Assembly: GCA_950295325.1 (NCBI GenBank)
Contig: OX485807.1
Span: 4,530,501 to 4,594,500 of the forward strand
Origin: Polytrichum commune
Taxonomy: Eukaryota > Streptophyta > Polytrichopsida > Polytrichales > Polytrichaceae
Length of the DNA stretch: 64,000 bases
Direction: 5' to 3'
Positions 49,042 to 61,019 of the stretch are shown here, piece by piece. Below the pieces are notes generated by a model that worked only from the letters and a program-made list of their open reading frames with translations, made no database searches and had not been told where the DNA came from. How positions within the stretch are numbered: the first letter of the stretch is position 1; every line of letters begins with the position of its first letter. The translations under genes were made by a program, and so were the position numbers.

Positions 49042-50235
49042 TAGCAGGGGTTTTAAGAGTAGTTTCAATCACAAGCTGAAGAGCCACATTGTGCAATTAG
49101 ACACCCACTTTCCACCTTAAACTTTAAGAGGGACCCTAAACCAAAAAACTTGACTTTTCCTCCTGGCGAAGAGTGGTTGTTCGACACTCAGGATTGTCAG
49201 ACGAGCAAGGATTTAAAGAGCCTGGCACTTGCATGGAAAATAACTCCACTGCCATGGTGCAACTAACAAAGAACTAAACACATGCACTTGTGAATTTACA
49301 TAGTATGTTGTCCACCCAAAACTTAAAGCTAAACACTAAACCCAAAAACCTGACTTTTCCTACTTGCTCAGAGTGGTTGTTCGGCACTCAAGATTGACAG
49401 ACAAACATGGTTTTAAAGAGCCAAACTATGCACTTAGCTAGACATTTACTGTTGCATGGTGCGACTAGCAAACACGTAAACACGTAAACACCTAGACACT
49501 TAGAAATTGCATTATTCTTGCAAAACTGTGAGTAATCTTTGAGAGAACCAGAAGAAGTGAGGGATTTGGTCATCTTCAAAGCTGGTAAAACCAAGCAAAA
49601 CCCTAAACCCTAAATGGCGATCTCAACTGCTTTTGCCCTAACTCTCTCTGATCACCACCCTAAATTCCAAGCGCGATCATTCACGATATGCACACATCTT
49701 CTAGTGTGGCGACTCACAAGAACTAGTTGGGTTTGTGAGCGAAGAGGGTAGTTAGAGGATTGCGCAATGAACAAGCACAGATTAGTTGTATCATTGAACC
49801 TGAACCCTAATGATTGAAGTCAAAATGTTGGCGTAATCATACCCTAGCTGTTGATGTGAGACTGCTCGATCAAATTCTTTGCCGCGACGTCCAATCGCAA
49901 TGACAACACCAAATCTGTCCTCATCGCCGTCATCACCACAAGGATCTGCACAATCATTTCGATTCATGCAGTACACTCAAGAGAAAAGACAACCCTGAAA
50001 GACGTGACAGTACATGGGCTTACCCCACCCCTCGAAGAACCTCTGGAACGAGGGTCGGAGCCTGAGGTTCTTCATCCACACTCCACCTTCCGGGCCGGTC
50101 GTCTCTACCGGTCGCGCCGGTTGCCTCGTCGTTGGGCAGCTCCATCCGGGCTGACCCTGACCTATCAGGGCCCCCCTACAAAAGCTCGTAGGGGGTAGGA
50201 TATCGTCTGCCCCTTGGCCGCAAAGGATTCCATCC
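49042..50235. other. Flank between the 4.1-kb element and element H2
   Basis: Contains a diverged direct repeat of about 200-bp period: GACTTTTCCT...GAGTGGTTGTTCGRCACTCA at about 49150 and 49350. A possible minus-strand exon (49945-49843, encoding DRFGVVIAIGRRGKEFDRAV, with AG and GT boundaries) may be the N-terminal end of the transposon accessory gene or a remnant of another gene. From about 50000 it is GC-rich, with the hairpin block shared with 27150-27205. Confidence 0.4.
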
Positions 50236-51065
50236 TTAGAGCAAGGCCAGTCATGCCTGCATCTGCATCCGCATCCGGAAACAGAAAGTGGCCTCTGTCC
50301 GGGATGGGAGATGCAGATGCAGGGAGGCCTCCCACTCGTCTGCCACCCCACTCGTCATGCATCGTCGTCGGGTAACTTTACTGCTCAGTAATTATTTGTA
50401 GTCGGGTAACTTTACTCGACACTAGTTGGTAGTCTATATATATATATATAATTATCATATAATTATATGAAAAAATATTCATATAATCATATAATACATT
50501 TATTACATTTATTTTTATTTTTATTATCATTTATTTTAGGGAATTATACATTCACAATGTTATTATTGTTATTTACTAAGCGCTTTTTTATCCAAATTTC
50601 AATCATCCATGATAACATTTCATTTTTTAAGAGCACACCACTCGACTATAACTATATAGATTATTGTTGTGTTTGATTTAGGTAGGTCTTAGGGTTTTCA
50701 TTATAAAGAAATTTTTCGGATATTATTATAAAATCTTATTATGACCACATGTTTACGACTCAACCTGCATATAGGTTAGATTATAAATCTTGCATGTAGG
50801 CTAAGATACAAAATATATATATATAACAAGATTTAGGGGATTCCAATAACAAATAATTGCATTTTATTTAGACCATCATAAATATCTGCTATTGTGGGAT
50901 CCCCCATACACATGTCTCTACTACTCATATGAATGTAATAGATGCAAGCATCTTATAGTCCGATATTGAATGATGATTATTATCTATTAAAATGAATCTA
51001 AATAAAACATAAGCATAATGTATAGGTTCCTAACATAGTCTAATCACCCTAAACACACCTAAAAG

Positions 51066-52274
51066 TCATAAATTCCCTCTCAAATTCCATAAATGTTCTA
51101 TGAGATCGTTCCTTAATTGAAAATGTTGATCTCTATTTTGAATTTCAACCTGTCCTTGGAGATACTCTTCAAAGTTAAGATTTCGATGTGTATTTTCAAC
51201 ACGCACAGGCTCTAAAACAGTTGAAAGATTATGATCTCTTTCATCCCCAATGATCATATTATGCATGATGCAACATGCAATTACCACATTTTCAATATCA
51301 GAGAGACCCCACAAGCGACTTGGTTGTTGTAGAATTGACCATCTCGCTTTGAGCACCCCAAAACACCTCTCCACATCTTTCCTTGATGCTTCCTGTTTGT
51401 TGGCAAAGTGTTTTCTTTTCTCACCTTGTGGATCTTTTATAGATTGCACAAATATTGACCACTTTGGATATATGCCATCTGCTAGTAGATAGTATTTGGA
51501 ATACCGTCGATTGTTTACATCAAATGATATATCGTCATACTCCCCAGATAAGAAATTTCATACCAAAGGACTTCTTTGTAAAACATTAATATCGTTGTTG
51601 GATCCCGTTATTCCAAAAAATGCATGTCAAATCCAAAGATATTGGTCTGCTATTGCTTCCAAAATAATTGACATGTTCCCATCTTTGTCTACATATTGTC
51701 CATTCCATGCTACTGGATAATTTTTCCATTGGTAATGCATGCAATCTATTGAGCCAAACATACATGGCCAACCTCTTGCTTTGTTGATTGACATTTATTT
51801 TTCCAAATCTTCTCGCGTGGGTTGTCGTAAATATTGTTTTTCATAAACCCCACGAATAGCTCTCACAAACCGCTTCATACTCTCCATAGCTGTACTTTTT
51901 GCCGCTCTTGTGTATTCGTTTGTCGCATCGGAGGGCACACCATATCCTATCATACGAATAACATCTATACATTGTTGGATACTTGATAAGCCAAGTGTAC
52001 CAGTTGCATCAACTTTTTGTACAAAATACGAATCGAACGCACATATTGCCTCAACCACTTTTAAAAACAATCGTCTAGACATTCTAAACCGAGTGCGGAA
52101 TTGGACATCATCGTACACAGGATAGTCGCAAAAATAATCTCTCATTATTATCTCATGATGCACTAATTTGCCTCTCTTGCGATATGCTAATCGACCAAGC
52201 ATAGACCCTCCACGTTTTTTAGACAACGGTTGCACGTCAATCAAATTTTCCAACAAACTATAAGCCATTGACAA
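51066..52274 (-). pseudogene. PIF/Harbinger DDE transposase of H2
   Basis: One continuous minus-strand frame of 403 codons broken only by three in-frame stops: TAA at 51795-51797 and TGA at 51627-51629 and 51558-51560. Catalytic residues remain: Asp in FGSIDCMHYQW, Asp in YYLLADGIYPKW, Glu in KDVERCFGVLKARW. The N-terminal part (52274 to 51798) is the helical DNA-binding region typical of HARBI1-like transposases (DVQFRTRFRMSRRLFLKVVE). With no frameshifts, decay looks recent and mostly by point mutation. The neighbouring ORF1 is intact. Confidence 0.8.
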
Positions 52275-52593
52275 TTCATGGTCATTAACATCATCTTCTA
52301 AAATTCTTGTGAATCGTTCTCTCGATTATCTATGAAATACATCCATATTTAAAAAATTTGACATACAAATTCACATAGAACTAACGAAAACATGTCTCAT
52401 TTTCAATTACATATTGCAATAATTGCATAATTTTACATTTGTAAAAGTTGGCTGTTATTTTTGAAAAGAATATAGTTCTATAACGAAAAAGTTAAAATAC
52501 ATATTTTGACTTTTTGTCTAAATTTTGTATAGATAGTGAATACGAGATATTATGGAATTCATTGTCGTAAAATATCATTCCTAAGTACACAAA

Positions 52594-53580
52594 ATGGAAA
52601 GTGTACCTGGTCCTAGTGGAAATGTTGGGAAATCATTTCGAACCAAGAATTTTAGCCCATGTGAGGATATTCAATTGTGTAGGAGTCATGTACATATTTC
52701 GCAAGATCCTATACAAGGGATAAACCAAACCTTGGCCACATTTTTGCAAAGGGTGGCCGATCATTTTAATGCAATGGATATCAATAACTGTAAGAGAACT
52801 CCAAAGTCCTTGGAGTCTAGGTGGGGACTAATACAAAGAGAGTGCAGTATATATGATGGATATTATTTGAATGTAAAAGCACTAAACGAATCAGACACTA
52901 CGGAGGAGGACATACAACAAAAGGCGCAAGTCATGTACAAAGAAGCGCAAAAGACAATTTTTGATAAAGCTGGAAATCCTAAGGATAAGCAACCATTTCG
53001 ATTTATGCACTGTTGGTTGTATTTGAAGGACTATCCACAGTGGTTTTACAGAGATCCAACAAGAGGGGTACAAAACACTCCCAATAAGCGCAGAGCTGTT
53101 GATATAGATTTGACATTGGGTGAAGGTCAAGCGGGGCAAGGCTCGGGTGGAGGTCCAACTGGCGAATTACAACGCCCGGAAGGACAAAAAAGTGCAAAAA
53201 CAGCAAGGCTTAATCAAGATCTACATATGGCTGCATTGAAAAGTGCAGTAGAGGCATTCAAACTCATGAGTGAGTCATCTACGGAGAAAACCAGAGTACT
53301 AAAGGACGCTAATGATGATGCACTGTTCAGTCGTCCCAGACGACAACCTGATACGATATCTGAAGCATATTTCAAATTAAGAGAAGAACAAGCCTTTTTG
53401 GAGCGGGAAAAATACGTGATGAAATTGCGGAAAGAACTCCCAGGTTCAACCCAAATACCTCCAGTGATTCCTATAGATGAAGAAGAAGCGGAGGAAGAAG
53501 AGGAGGAAGGAGGAGGTCTAGGAAGAAGCCCTAGCTTATATGGCACACTTGATTTGAATGCTCATGCGGGTGGCTCTTAG
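52594..53580 (+). CDS. PIF/Harbinger ORF1, Myb/SANT-like protein of H2
   Basis: Intact 328-codon frame. Residues about 15-150 form a Myb/SANT (no-apical-meristem-associated) DNA-binding region with the spacing FSPCEDIQLCRSH...ESRWGLIQ...FRFMHCWLYLKDYPQW. Then come a Gly-rich linker, a Lys/Glu helix (about 250-290) and an acidic Glu run near 305-312. In PIF/Harbinger elements ORF1 works with the transposase to bind ends. The gene is divergent from the transposase across a 320-bp spacer that should hold both promoters. The partner transposase is interrupted by stops, so this protein may persist without it. Confidence 0.75.
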   Translation: MESVPGPSGNVGKSFRTKNFSPCEDIQLCRSHVHISQDPIQGINQTLATFLQRVADHFNAMDINNCKRTPKSLESRWGLIQRECSIYDGYYLNVKALNESDTTEEDIQQKAQVMYKEAQKTIFDKAGNPKDKQPFRFMHCWLYLKDYPQWFYRDPTRGVQNTPNKRRAVDIDLTLGEGQAGQGSGGGPTGELQRPEGQKSAKTARLNQDLHMAALKSAVEAFKLMSESSTEKTRVLKDANDDALFSRPRRQPDTISEAYFKLREEQAFLEREKYVMKLRKELPGSTQIPPVIPIDEEEAEEEEEEGGGLGRSPSLYGTLDLNAHAGGS

Positions 53581-54549
53581 ATAGGACGGTTTAATATGTA
53601 ATATTTTTGTTATGATATTCAAATAATCATATTCATTTTTTTCTTTATATTGTGGGCTAAGTTTAGCATTAAGTGTATGGATATTTATTTATTGCTCCAA
53701 TGAATATTAAAATGTTATGTAATTTTAATATTAAATGCTAAATATAGTCCAAAACCTTAAATGAAAATTATCCATGTATTCATTAAATAAGTTAATAATA
53801 AATAACTCAAAGTTCACAATGTTTATTCATTTCAACATATGATCAATATGTTAGTTATTCGTAAATAAATTATTAAAAAAACAGTTAATTTGACAAATAG
53901 TCAATATGAAAGTTATTTTGAGAAAGTTACCTCGAGAATCAGTTAATTCAAGAATAAATTAATTCGACAATCAATTTGTTCTAGAATAATTTTATTCAAG
54001 AAAATTAGTTCATTCCAATGCCCGGGAAAATTTTGGGCATAATCTGTCAAGATCCTACTGTTTGTAAATCCAACCGGTTACATGTAGACATCTTCCAACT
54101 TTGCTTTTATTCATTTGATATATATTCTATAGATTCTTCTAAAATGATCAGACAATTTCCTGAAGCCTCCAACTTGAACCGGATATTTCTCAAACTCAAC
54201 CAAAGCAAGCCCAAATCAGAGCAAGTACATTTACTATTAGAGCAACAAGTACTAATTAACTCAAGTAAGTTACCTCGGGAGTCGGGAGTGGTCACGTCAG
54301 AAGGTTAGCCCTGGTCTCACTTTACCTTGTCTCATTTGTCATAATTGTAAAATGTGCTTGTCTTGCATGGATAGCAGAGTGCCTGCATAAGTGAAGGTTA
54401 TGCAAGCAGATGGCTGCACCCTGTATAAAACTTCATCCCCAATATGCAATATTGACGATCACTGGGCTAATTCTCTGCAATGGCACCTGCATCTTGGATG
54501 ATAAAGGGGCAATGCAGATGCAGGTGCCAGCAGACTGGCCTTGCCCTTA

Positions 54550-55582
54550 GGGCAAGGCCACTCACCCTGCATCTGCACTTTTACATCCGCGATGCAGATG
54601 CGGATGCAGGAACGACGCCCAGTGGTCCTTGATTATTTTAATTCCGGATGAAAAGTATTGCAGGCACTGCAACCCTCCCTGCATAACGTCAACTTATGCA
54701 GGGAGTCTGCTATTTGAACAAGACGCAACCCATTAAGGGTACACGTCAAATAAGACAAGGCACCTGCGTGAATTCCACAGCTCACTTACTTACTTACAGG
54801 TGAATTCGAGAAATAACCACATGAGAATTAGGGTAAATCTGGAGGAATTGTTGACTTGGGTTACTTACTTGAAAATTAGTTGGAGAAATAACCGCATGAG
54901 AAATAACCACATGAGAGTTGGGGTAAATATGGGGGAATTGTTGAGCTGGGTTACTTACTTGAAAATTAGTTGGAGAAATAACCGCATGAGAAATAACCAC
55001 ATGAGAGTTGGGGTAAATCTGGGGGAATTGTTGAGCTGGGTTACTTACTTGAAAATTAGTTGGAGAAATAACCGCATGAGAAATAACCACATGAGAGTTG
55101 GGGTAAATCTGGGGGAATTGTTGAGCTGGACTACTTACTTGAAAATTAGATCGAGCAATAACCACATGAGAGTTAGGGTAAATCTGGGGGAATTCTTGAG
55201 CTCGGTTACTTACTTGAAAATTAGTTCAAGAAATAACCACATGAGAAATAATTACATGAGAGTTAGGGTAAATATGGGGGAATTCGTTGAGCTGGGTTAC
55301 TTACTTGAGAATGAGTTTGAGAAATAACCACATGAGAATTAGGGTAAATCTGGGGAAATTCGTCAGCTCACTTACTTACTTGCAAATGAGTTCGAGAAAT
55401 AACGGGTTGAAGTTCATGACTTCAGAAACCTACCGATCATTATAGAGGAACTTCTGAAGTTAGTGAAAAAAAGCGATGCAGGATGAGTGGCACGTATGCC
55501 TGGGTCTGCATCTGCATTCTGGACGGAGGCCACTTTTCATTGCCGGATGCAGATGCAGATCCAGGAACGAGTGGGCTTGCTC
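54550..55582. mobile_element. Non-autonomous Harbinger element back to back with H2
   Basis: Starts GGGCAAGGCCACTC at 54550 and ends with the inverted form of GAGCAAGCCCACTC at 55582. It is flanked by TTA at 54547-54549 (shared with H2) and 55583-55585. Both ends carry TGCATCTGCA-type subterminal repeats like H2. The 1033-bp interior has no gene. Most of it is the 90-bp minisatellite. It ends about 280 bp before duplication arm 2. Confidence 0.8.
54800..55400. repeat. 90-bp minisatellite
   Basis: Core units repeat every 90 bp (AAATAACCACATGAGAGTTG at 54901, 54991 and 55081), with degenerate units on either side, about six in all. Because 90 is divisible by three, both strands stay open and give repetitive peptides. 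I treat those as artefacts. Confidence 0.85.
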
Positions 55583-55901
55583 TTACTGTGCTGACTTTCC
55601 TGCTTCTCCCTTCTGTAGCAGGTAACCTTGTTAACTTTTCCGAGATATCCAAGATCTAGATCTACAGCTTCTCAAACACCCGTTTTCCTTCGTCTTTTCC
55701 TACCTACCTTGGATCGCTCTATTCCTGATCGAGACTAGCCTTCCTTTGCCCCTCCAAACCCCGGATACCTACACTTTTCTGCGTTCGCCCTTTGCATTAG
55801 ATTCAAATCTCCAGCACTTAGTTTTTTCTTCCTCCGACGCTCCATCCTTCCTCCCCCCCTTCAGGACAAGCTTTTCGACCTCAATACAGCTTGTGGAGAC
55901 G
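55583..55901 (+). promoter_or_regulatory. 5' region of kinase copy 2
   Basis: The span between the transposon end and the start codon of copy 2 is pyrimidine-rich. Homology with copy 1 begins only at about 55862, so copies 1 and 2 have different upstream sequences and probably different promoters. No TATA box could be assigned. Confidence 0.4.
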
Positions 55902-58900
55902 ATGGCCGGTTGTCTGCATGGTTGTGTAGCTGGGGCTGTGTTTGTAATACGCAGGTTCCTCTTGCCGATCTGGAGCACGTCTGGTTTCACCAATACAAAG
56001 CAGGACGAATTGGAGATGGACTCGGTCTTGGCGGAGATCAAAAGAGTGCAGGAATTACTAAAGGACGACCGAATTCAGCTCAACAATCATCTGTGGAGGC
56101 ACTTAGCGAGAAAGCTAGCGAAAATGCAGATAGCCTTAGAAGCTTGCAACAGACCCACTTCGGCCACGGACAACCAAAGGAACGCAAGTCGCGAATTACT
56201 CTTTGTGTTGAAGCGTGTTGAGGATCTAGTGCACAAGTGCATATGGCAGGATTTCCTTGATGGAGCAATGACCATGGAAACCTTCAAAGAAGAGGTAGTA
56301 GAGCTTCATCTTGACCTATTATGGTGGACAAGTATGGTCAAATTTGCAGCTCTACATGGTCCTATGTTGCAAGGGGAGGCTCGAGGAAAAGAAGCGCAAG
56401 ATACTGTTGCCAAAGCGATGCAAAAACACAAAACTCTTCTCAAGAAACTCTCAAAGGGTGGTAGTGAATCTTTGCGGAGGGCCTGGAATGAAGACAAGAA
56501 GAACCTCCTCCACAAGTTAGCAGAAATTAGGGACAGGGACAGGACAGTGGCCACCAGCTTCACAGGGAAATCTGTAGGACCCCCTCTAGAGTATGTTCTT
56601 GCAGTTTACTTGCATTGGAAGATCAAGCAAGACGATGACAATATCCCCGAAGAGGTCGCCACACAGCTGAAGCAGTTCATCCGGGGAGATAAGATAGGGA
56701 GGGGCGGATTTGGCAGTGTCTGGGAAGTAACATGGCTAAACCGTAAGTGTGCTTTGAAAGAGTCTGAGGTCGTAGCTATGAAGGAGGGCCTCATTTTGCG
56801 CGGATGCAATCATCCACACATTGTAGAGTTTCTGTGGTACTGGGAGAAGAGCAGCACGCAAAGTTGTTTGCTTATGGAGAGAATGCCCAAGAATCTTGAC
56901 GACGAGCTCAGGAGAAGATATCCTGAAGGAGGTGGTGCACCGTTTGAATTACATGTGGCAATTGACATCATGCTGCAAGTAGCAAAAGCGATGCGATACC
57001 TCCACAATATGAAGATCGTGCAGAGACCTCAAACCAGCTAACATACTTGTCCAACCTTATGAGACCTCTCAGCAGGATGGCTATGTCCTAGTAAAACTCG
57101 CGGATATGGGAAATGCAAAGGGTTACAACCATACTGCAACTGCCTCATCGCAAACCGCAAACCAAGGCACAAGGATTTACGCTGCTCCTGAGGCCTTCGG
57201 TTACCAAGCAGATGGAGAATACCTAAAATTGCCTACGATGGTCGATATCTGGAGCTTTGGAGTAACATCCTGTGAGATTCTCACTGGTCAAGAACCATAT
57301 AAGAATGAGTTGAGGGTGGGACTTCATGCCAGAATTGTAAAAGGACTGCGACCACTTCTCCCTGAGGATTGTCCTGAATACCTAAGAAACCTCATCAGCT
57401 GTTGCTGGGATATCAATCCAAAGAAGAGACCCACTTTTGAGTATGTTTACGAGATGCTGAAGCTTGCAAAAGCTATGAGCTTGGGTGTCATGCCCTTTGA
57501 CGTCTGCAAGCATTCGCTTCCCTACAAAACCTGTGACTTACCTGATCCATACTGTCCAATCACAACCAGGTACTCAATTCTTGAATTACTCTGCTTTGAA
57601 CACGAACCATTCAATAATTTTGGGAGGTCATTGACATGGAAGGGCATTGGTCACCTGTGAACAATTTGTGAGTAAAATTTCTGCTGGCATTGCATTTTTC
57701 AGTGTTTATGTACGCCTCATGTGCTGCTTATCCAGACTTACATTCTCAGAGTTGGCAATGGGAACGTGTACTTTCAGTGCTGGACGGCTTTGGTGATGTT
57801 TGTTCTTGTATTTGACTTCTTCAAGCCTTCATCTATTTATTACAATAGTTAGCTCAACAGTGCTTGGTATTGTACTGATGCAGGCTGGATGATGTTGGCA
57901 CTCCAAGTCGATTAGATCCCAATGAAAAATGTAAGTAATCACATTTCCACTTGTTTTTCAAATCCAGTCAAGAAATTTCCTGTTTGAAACATGAAGCCCT
58001 AGTTTGGACGTGGTACAGGGAATTGCACGTGGTATTGTCGGGAATTCGACTTTCCCACATGCTACATTAACTCAGTAGTCTTCATTCGGGCATCTGTCAT
58101 CCTCTTCCTTCAAAATGCCTATGCCTTTGTGGGAAACCTTGCATCCCATTAATCACTAATGGAATGGGCATATTGGTGAAGAGACTGTCAAGAACTACAA
58201 AGGGCTTCACTATGGTACAGAAGCAACCCATTTAACAAAATTTAACACAAATTAAATCAGAGCTTTCCGGTGTTCTGTCAGATTTAGTTGTCTAATACAG
58301 ACTTTCCGGTTTGGTCTGCAGATTGTGAGATGAAAAATGAACAATATGCGCAGGAGATTGGACAGGTGGGTACCCTAGGACACCTCATTCATTTACTAGC
58401 TGCTGCACCATTTTTTTTAACCCCAATCGATACTAAGACCCAGTTTGTCAACTATTTAGAATTGATTGGGTACAATGAGAGACAGATAAACAAGTCTTCT
58501 TAATAATAGATTTCGTGTTTCATCATTTATTCACCATGGTTGTTGCAATTTATTCATTTTGTGATCAATAAATTTTGGCAGATCCTTGATGTGCAGAGTT
58601 ACATCCTCATCGGCACAACGACCCGCTTCTACACAGATGCGTCAATGCGTGAGGAGATTTGTGGGCCATATGAGACAGTTTTGATGGGGATCAAGGGTGA
58701 AGGTTTCAAGAGCAAAAATGCAATCAAGGAATTATCACCCTTCGAGGCTGTCATCATGAAAGGCAGTTGTTGGACAAAACCAGGAGAGACATTTCCATAT
58801 TGCTGCCTTATCGGTGTCTTTGTGAATTCTAAGCATGCAAACAAGTTGAAGGAAAAGAACATTGCAGCCGTAGAGGGTGGGTTTATTGGAGAGACAGATA

Positions 58901-61019
58901 CTCGAAGCAGAGCTAAAGAGATTAACAAGTTTGCATGGGGTAGTGAGGACACTTTGGCACACAAATGTGTGAAAGTCGGATCATTCTATAGCAAAAGTGA
59001 AGACACAGTACATTATGTGTATGTTTATATGAGCTACAATGCAACAGAGCATGCTCTAATTTCACATTTGTGGCATGGTGAGGACCTGGTGCTTGGTGAC
59101 CCAAGCACAGCGGACATGTCTTCAGAGAACGTGCAGGTGGTGGGTAGCCAAATCCTGGAGACATTTCGTGGGACAAAGCTCACTACATTCTCAATATCAA
59201 CTTTGAATTAAATGCTGCTATCCCTACTGAGTCCATCAACAGATCAAGGTTATTCAGCGAAACAGGGAAACTATTCAGGAGGATGATCATTGTTTTCCTT
59301 CTGAAATCTACTTCACTGGGGTTCATATTAGAATGGGGCGTACAAAACTTCAGTTCAAGGAGAAGAATCCTAGCACTCATTGATGCCAAGTCTCCTTAAT
59401 CCGGACTTCATGGAAGTTAGTATATAATATCTGGCAATAACTGCATTCTGGACAAGGCCTATGTTGAGCCCCTGCGAACAGGCTTTGATGCTTACATGAC
59501 AGGTAAATTCTAGTGTTCAGCATCATTGCTGTGGTCTAAGTACACTCTGATTTGCAACTCTCCTGCTTGCTTTTGTCTGTTCAAAGTAATTGGAGTCATT
59601 GTCACATGTTCAGAGGAATATATATTTTGTACTACTCTTTGTTGTAGAAATTGTTACAGGATTGTAATTCTTATTATTTATCTTCATGTCTCCAGTTTCT
59701 TTCATTGTAATTTGTGAATGATTCTAAGCTCTAGTATGTTTTGCAATTGAATGCAGATATTGTATTTGCACAGTCAATAAAGAATGCGACAATGGTAAAG
59801 ATGCCATAGGTTTAGCGTAAGCACTGCAAAGACCTCTTTCTCCACAAAATGTCATTCTGGAATCTGTACTGCCGCTTTCGTCTGTGGAGCATCGAAAACT
59901 TAGTGGTTCAGAGACTTTGGAAGCCTGAAAAGTTCCCTCAGATGGATGCCATATTAGTTGCCAGGAGCCCAGCTTTTGTTTGTTTTTAAGATCCTTGGCT
60001 CCTCAAATGTTTTCTGCAGTCAATATGGAGTGCTGAACTCTTGTGATTTTGAAGATAGTTATCAAACATCAAGCTGAAGTACTCAAATTATCTTAGAACA
60101 CCATGCTTGCTAGAAGCTGATACATTAAAGTATTGGACAGGAAACATGTTCAGAACATATCCATACATCGGCATTGGCAGTGAATGTAGACCTTGATTGA
60201 GTCGAAGGTTTGTCCAATTTTGTTACTAAAGTGACATGTGGCTAGTCCATCATTGAGCCAGAAACCTCATGATTATCTTGAGGAGCTATTAGTACACATG
60301 GAGATTTAAACAGCTTATCAAAAAACACCTGAAAGCTTTGTAAGCTTTTCTGCCCTTTTCTGGCTGAATGATTACTCTGAAGGCAGGTCATGGGGAGCCT
60401 TCAATGGCCAATAGTTAAATGGTGTAATGAGCAGTTCAGTGTCGACACTGGATGACTAGGGCCCTTAGTCTCGTGTGTGAATTGGCGCTAAGTCCTTAGC
60501 ATTCAGCGGTCTCAAGCTACAAACTTTGACCAGTTGCTTCACAATGTTAGATACCCAAGTTCATTTTTTTTGATTCATTGATGTAACTTCCACTAGAATT
60601 CCCACAACTGGATGATGTCACTTTGCATGTTATTAGAGAAACATATTCGCCCATGGTGTTATATGCTTGAGGGACCAACAGAGTAAGTGAATGCAAGATG
60701 GATGTAAAGCCCACATGGATTCTTACAGGAGTATTGTATCAAATGGATCATGTTTCATGGTCACTTGGACGATTTTCAAAAATCACCTCTTGGAGGTAGC
60801 CCTAACACAAAACCAAGAGACCATGGCATTTTGGAATCTCAATTGTTGATTTATTATACTTTATCATGTGTGAGGACCTTGCATGAATAAAGATTCATTA
60901 AATAGCATTTGGTTGAGGGTTTGGTCACATATGACTTGACATTACACTTGAGGGCTTGTGATCACATGTAGGAAGATAGAAATAAGGAGAATTGCTATTT
61001 TTTTGATAATTTTATTCCA
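55862..61019. repeat. Inverted segmental duplication, arm 2
   Basis: Reverse-complement partner of 17011-22403. It contains kinase copy 2, its introns and about 1.8 kb of 3' flank, which is non-coding in both arms. It lacks the 217 bp corresponding to 17064-17280 of arm 1. Confidence 0.9.
55902..59211 (+). pseudogene. MLKL-like kinase paralogue, copy 2, frameshifted in HRD loop
   Basis: Four exons on plus: 55902-57569, 57884-57930 (47 nt), 58322-58365 (44 nt) and 58582-59211, all GT-AG. The start is the ATG of MAGCLHG. The N-terminal helical domain matches copy 1 closely, with a 5-codon deletion (PELTD). The glycine loop is canonical (GRGGFGSV) and ALK is present. At about 57020 two bases are missing: copy 1 reads GTGCACAGAGACC and this copy GTGCAGAGACC. 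This destroys the HRD motif and shifts the frame. The original frame resumes (MGNAKG, then YAAPEAFG) and is open to the end of the kinase. The C-terminal exon is intact (209 codons plus stop). Either the gene is dead or a truncated N-terminal protein of about 380 residues is made. Confidence 0.8.

Larger units (their letters stand above)
50239..54546. mobile_element. PIF/Harbinger DNA transposon (element H2)
   Basis: Terminal inverted repeats GAGCAAGGCCAGTC (from 50239) and GGGCAAGGCCAGTC (read inward from 54546). TTA lies on both sides (50236-50238 and 54547-54549), the expected 3-bp target duplication. Subterminal TGCATCTGCA motifs occur at both ends. It carries divergent transposase (minus) and ORF1 (plus) genes sharing a 320-bp central spacer. 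It is 4308 bp, a usual size for the class. Confidence 0.85.

Noticed and set aside
54794-55327. Repetitive peptides on both strands across 54794-55327
   Set aside because: They follow from a 90-bp tandem repeat whose period is divisible by three. No start context, domain or codon pattern supports translation. It is also not a CRISPR array: no short conserved repeat with unique spacers.
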